NCBI GenBank assembly: GCA_035351315.1
Contig: DAOPVX010000007.1
Location: 1 to 42,067, forward strand
Reading direction: 5' to 3'
DNA from: UBA1359 sp029570385
GTDB taxonomy: Bacteria; Patescibacteriota; Patescibacteriia; Patescibacteriales; Patescibacteriaceae
DNA: 42,067 nt
The translations under genes and the position numbers were made by a program. The notes under the pieces were generated by a model. The model ran no database searches. It was not told the origin of the DNA and saw only the letters and a list, made by a program, of their open reading frames with translations. Positions 38,965 through 42,067 of the stretch are shown piece by piece; the stretch's first letter is position 1, and every line of letters starts with the position of its first letter.

Positions 38965-39228
38965 ATGTTTTTATTGCGTTTTTTAGGCGGATTGGTGATT
39001 GTGGCGATTGGCGCCCTAATCATTATGAAGCGTGAATGGTTTCTAAATAATTTTGGCCGAATGGAATTTTTTGAGGAAAAACTCGGGATCTATGGCGGAA
39101 CTCGTCTGGCCTATTTATTAATTGGCTTGATTGCTATTTTTATTGGCTTTTCTATTGCTTTCGGGTTAATTAATAATTTTATGGGCTGGTTGCTTGGTCC
39201 ATTAATCCGTTACCAAAAAAATACTTAG
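38965..39228 (+). CDS. Small two-helix membrane protein
   Basis: 87 residues. Hydrophobic segments about 3-21 and 48-70 flank a conserved-looking polar middle (KREWFLNNFGRMEFFEEKLGIYGGTR). Starts 3 nt after the M23 stop, so co-translated with it; a link to wall remodelling is possible by context only. tRNA-Ala(TGC) begins 4 nt after its stop. Confidence 0.72.
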   Translation: MFLLRFLGGLVIVAIGALIIMKREWFLNNFGRMEFFEEKLGIYGGTRLAYLLIGLIAIFIGFSIAFGLINNFMGWLLGPLIRYQKNT

Positions 39229-39232
39229 TGTT

Positions 39233-39309
39233 GGGCCTTTAGCTCAGTTGGCTAGAGCGCCTGCTTTGCATGCAGGAGGTCAAGGGTTCAAATCCCTTAA
39301 GGTCCACCA
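39233..39309 (+). tRNA. tRNA-Ala(TGC)
   Basis: 77 nt with encoded CCA. Acceptor GGGCCTT/AAGGTCC, anticodon arm CCTGC-TTTGCAT-GCAGG with anticodon TGC, T arm AAGGG/CCCTT with TTCAAAT. Codon use changes on its 3' side. Confidence 0.96.
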
Positions 39310-39625
39310 TATTGAATTAGTCTCGCTCGGCGTTTTCGCCGTCGCAATTTTTCGTATTTCGTCAAGTGAAATACGCTGTCAAGAAAAAAGAAATTATCCT
39401 GGCCCGTCCACTCTGCGCCCACAACAGTAAATTCCTTTGTAAAAATTAGAGAAACGATGTATTTTAATAGTAGGGCTTGCCCCAAGATCGCCTCTCAAGA
39501 TTAGCGGATGTTTCTTTTAATTCCATAATAAAGTTTAAAACCGGTGAAATTATCAGTTCAACAATAAAAACCTTGTAGAATCGCCAAAACATTAGCAGTA
39601 AATATAGGTGATTTTGTTCAATAAT
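39310..39625 (+). other. Gene-free stretch downstream of tRNA-Ala(TGC)
   Basis: 316 bp without a supported gene. Contains CGGCG-TTTT-CGCCG (39328-39341) followed 6 nt later by a T run, a weak tRNA terminator, and an 8-bp stem-loop CGTATTTC/GAAATACG (39353-39375). I see no integrase, direct repeat of the tRNA end, or RNA gene in it. Confidence 0.55.
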
Positions 39626-41719
39626 ATGAGCGACCCGCCAAATCAAAAATTAGAACAGCCAAATATTGAAGCTGGAAAAACACCAGAACAGCTTAATGTG
39701 TCTGAAAAATCTTCAATAGAGCGAAGGCAGGAACTATTAGCAAGAATTGACGACGAACTTAGTGTCCTGCCTAAATTAGATAAAAATATTGATTTAGTCA
39801 GAGATGAAAAAGAAAATGAGACCACAAGGCAAATAAAAGATATAGAAAATAGTTTGGGTCAATTATTGAGCGCTGACAGTAAGAAACAAATAATGCACAA
39901 CAATATCGATATGACTATAGAGAAAATTGTAAAAAGTCAGGAGACAAGAGAACAGCTAGAAAAACAAAAAAATATTTTAGAATATATTGCCAAAGAATTG
40001 CCTAAAACAGAGGCAAGAATTGCTGAGCCAATGCGTCAGGAATGCAAAGTGGCAGTAAGCATCCCGGCATACGAAGAAGGAGGCAAGATCTTAAACTCAT
40101 TGGAATTTTTGGCGAATCAAAAGGATGTTTCAATGGATGACTATGAGATTATTGTCAATGTGAATAATCGAGAAGAGGCAGGAAATAATACGCGCCATTT
40201 AAACATGCAAACCTTAAGCGTTCTAAAATTTTTAAAAGGAGAGCCATCTGATTTAGCTTTTTTAACGACCGAAGAAACAGAAAGATTGCAGAAAATTAAA
40301 GAAAGCGGCTTAGTTGTTCATTATATCGATAAATCGAGCGGAGGTAATGAAATAAAACCGATTGATGACGAGGATTTTAAAAAAATCGGGTGTATGCAGC
40401 CACGCAAACGAACCATGGACGAAATTTGTGAAAGATTCGTATTAGCAGGAAAAACCGATGGAATTATTGCAAGCCTGGATGCCGATACCAAAGTTAATTC
40501 TCAATGGATCAGGGGCATAATTGACGCTTTTAACAATGAAAGTGTTCAGTTGTTGGCTGGTGAACGAAGGGATGATTTTGATATTAGTTTAGAGAGTGAA
40601 CAAATTGATCGTGATCGGGTGATGGAAAGACTGCTTGATGATTGGAACTCGGAAGAAAGAATAAACGATGAGGCCTGTAAAAATTTGCCGAATATTAAAA
40701 GCAGGCGGCAACGCGCGCAAATTCTTTTAATGAATCACCTAATTGGGATTTATAACACTGCGCGTGATCACTTTCGTCGTGAAATGGAAGGAAAAACAGG
40801 TGTTATTGAAAATTTTAAAGGTGGTTCAGGAAAAATGTTCAGAGTTGGAACATATATACGCCATCCGCTAGCAATTATTAAGATAATGGATGCGGGAGGG
40901 GGAAAACCAGCTGAGATTGACGAGAGCGCTTTTCAGTATGTCGGAAGAAATAAATCGGAAAAAGGCAAATATATTACACCAAATCCCCAAATTGAAGCCT
41001 TAGCAGTTTATCCAGAAACTAGAATTCGCGGTTGGGATTTAAAATCCGAAGACCGAGATGAACCATACAAAGATTTTCATGATATTTATAAACCTTTTGG
41101 AAGTTCTGGTAAAGAATATGCCTATGCTATAGCAGCTGTTCTCAAAGAAAAGATGCCAACGACTTACAACGAGGAAGCCGGAGACATGAGAATGGCTTTA
41201 GAGAATTTTATTGCTGGCGACCAAACTACAGAAGCGCGACAAAAATTAGAAAGATATTTTGATCAGAAAACGGTAAGTCAAATTTTTGAGATTACGCCTG
41301 AAGATTTAGAAAAAATAAAAGCTGGCGACCAAACTACTATTGCCAAACATAGGAATGTTGTAGATAAAATCGAGGAATTTTCCAAAAAACCGGTAGGCAT
41401 TATCGATGCCATTAAATTTTATGGCTCTAAAAATTCGTCAGAACAAATATCTAATCCGGAGAGGTATTTTTTCGGTGCATTAGTTAAACAGATGATGATA
41501 AGCCAAGGAAGAGATCAGGAACAAATAAAAAATGAAATAAAAGATCACTACGGCTTGAGCGATGAATTGATTGATCAAGTTTCACAACTAAAAACACAAG
41601 AAGAATTATTACAATTTAGCAGAAACAATTCGGAAATACAGCAAATATTAGTAACAATGCCGGAAAAAGTAAGCTATAATGAAGCTGCCGAGAAATACAA
41701 AAAACTGATAAAATTTTAA
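39626..41719 (+). CDS. Large soluble GT2-like glycosyltransferase with helical flanks
   Basis: 697 residues from ATG 39626; the frame opens at a GTG 18 nt earlier. No signal peptide or TM. Residues about 25-135 are charged and probably coiled coil. A GT-A nucleotide-sugar fold starts at CKVAVSIPAYEEG (140-152) with DYEIIVNVNN and the metal-binding-type DAD (285-287) in IASLDADTKV; a possible catalytic acidic motif lies in EIDESAFQYVGRN. The C-terminal 200 residues are again charged and helical. Arg is often AGA and Gly often GGA, unlike upstream genes that prefer CGC/CGT and GGC/GGT. The donor and acceptor are unknown. Confidence 0.7.
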   Translation: MSDPPNQKLEQPNIEAGKTPEQLNVSEKSSIERRQELLARIDDELSVLPKLDKNIDLVRDEKENETTRQIKDIENSLGQLLSADSKKQIMHNNIDMTIEKIVKSQETREQLEKQKNILEYIAKELPKTEARIAEPMRQECKVAVSIPAYEEGGKILNSLEFLANQKDVSMDDYEIIVNVNNREEAGNNTRHLNMQTLSVLKFLKGEPSDLAFLTTEETERLQKIKESGLVVHYIDKSSGGNEIKPIDDEDFKKIGCMQPRKRTMDEICERFVLAGKTDGIIASLDADTKVNSQWIRGIIDAFNNESVQLLAGERRDDFDISLESEQIDRDRVMERLLDDWNSEERINDEACKNLPNIKSRRQRAQILLMNHLIGIYNTARDHFRREMEGKTGVIENFKGGSGKMFRVGTYIRHPLAIIKIMDAGGGKPAEIDESAFQYVGRNKSEKGKYITPNPQIEALAVYPETRIRGWDLKSEDRDEPYKDFHDIYKPFGSSGKEYAYAIAAVLKEKMPTTYNEEAGDMRMALENFIAGDQTTEARQKLERYFDQKTVSQIFEITPEDLEKIKAGDQTTIAKHRNVVDKIEEFSKKPVGIIDAIKFYGSKNSSEQISNPERYFFGALVKQMMISQGRDQEQIKNEIKDHYGLSDELIDQVSQLKTQEELLQFSRNNSEIQQILVTMPEKVSYNEAAEKYKKLIKF

Positions 41720-41834
41720 AGGCGGCGCGCCAATTTCTATTGGCACGAAACATTGCGGCCAGCATTCAGTATTTTAGGCAAAATGAGTTCTGATTTTTTC
41801 TAACAAACACTATAAAATAAGGTTAATAAAAAAT

Positions 41835-42067
41835 ATGCCAGAGCGACCAGAGCTAATGATAAATTCGTCACAATTTACTCGGGGATTTTCCAAAGATCAT
41901 GCCCAATCTTTGCGTAATGAAACGGCTAGTAAAATAAGAGAGACTAGAAATCGTTACCGAAATAGCAGCATGACCTATCAAGAAATTAAGGCTAGCAATG
42001 ATCAGGTGTTGATAGATGCCTATGATAGATTAAAGAATAATTTTTGGGGCAAGATTTTTAAGTCGGA
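41835..42067 (+). CDS. Partial ORF of unknown function cut by the window end
   Basis: ATG 41835 opens a frame that stays open to the last base (77 codons seen). It starts MPERPELMINSSQFTRG and is rich in Arg, Asn and Ser, ending in KNNFWGKIFKS at the edge. TATAAA at 41811-41816 with TTCTGA 17 bp upstream is a weak promoter. No family recognised. Codon use resembles the preceding GT2-like gene. Confidence 0.55.
   Translation, partial: MPERPELMINSSQFTRGFSKDHAQSLRNETASKIRETRNRYRNSSMTYQEIKASNDQVLIDAYDRLKNNFWGKIFKS

Noticed and set aside
39353..39375. Stem-loop CGTATTTC/GAAATACG as a terminator
   Set aside because: No T tract follows on either strand, so it is only recorded as a hairpin in the gap.

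Overview
The window looks like a chromosomal segment of a Candidate Phyla Radiation (Patescibacteria) bacterium. The visible reasons are compact informational genes with tiny gaps, near-total absence of Shine-Dalgarno sequences, short N-terminally trimmed proteins (for example a 656-residue IF-2), no rimP in front of nusA, and a tandem set of small two-helix TrbC/VirB2-type pilin-like proteins. TGA is used as a stop codon (rnpA, yraN, the membrane permease), so the code is the standard bacterial one and not the TGA=Gly code of Gracilibacteria. The finer lineage cannot be fixed from the sequence alone.

Layout. 1-5400: lgt and rpsT, a 3D-domain cell-wall-type protein, a four-S1-domain RNA-binding protein with a structured leader, and ftsH. 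5376-13550 (minus): murD-polA, two small membrane proteins, then the tight run infB-rbfA-nrnA. 13712-19156: the origin neighbourhood, with rpmH-rnpA-yidD-yidC and a polytopic membrane protein on minus, and dnaA and dnaN on plus. 19163-21530 (minus): holA and nusA. 21701-22231: a GC-rich lipoprotein gene with its own strong promoter, operator-like palindrome and the only perfect Shine-Dalgarno site of the window. 22281-24692 (minus): six pilin-like genes. 24850-27753: a class A penicillin-binding protein. 27779-31763 (minus): a four-gene translationally coupled sugar operon (GH1 beta-glucosidase, DMT-type permease, membrane-anchored glycosidase, ROK kinase). 31894-33176: three small genes. 33182-36495 (minus): yraN-dprA-topA. 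36496-37641: tRNA-Ala(GGC), tRNA-Arg(CCT), tRNA-Cys(GCA), an unassigned structured RNA with its own promoter, and a set of DnaA-box-like sites. 37642-39309: a LysM/M23 endopeptidase, a small membrane protein and tRNA-Ala(TGC). 39310-42067: a region of different codon use with a large soluble GT2-like protein and a truncated ORF at the edge.

Working together: the dnaA-dnaN intergenic region is the best oriC candidate, surrounded by replication (dnaA, dnaN, holA, polA, topA), RNA-processing and translation genes. Envelope genes (lgt, murD, PBP1A-like, M23, yidC, lipoprotein, pilins) suggest a cell that builds its own peptidoglycan and exports surface fibres. The sugar operon suggests scavenging of beta-linked oligosaccharides. 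Promoters of the TTGACA-17-TATAAT type, often with an extended -10 TGn, are recognisable in front of most transcription units. Several lie so close to the start codon that leaderless or near-leaderless mRNA is likely.

Most interesting observations: (1) the candidate structured RNA at about 36963-37190; (2) the compositionally foreign, hairpin-dense lipoprotein gene; (3) the three-helix leader of the S1 gene; (4) the pilin array with recent sequence homogenisation; (5) a second cluster of DnaA boxes at the tRNA locus, including the only perfect TTATCCACA I noted in the regions I checked; (6) the coupled sugar operon.
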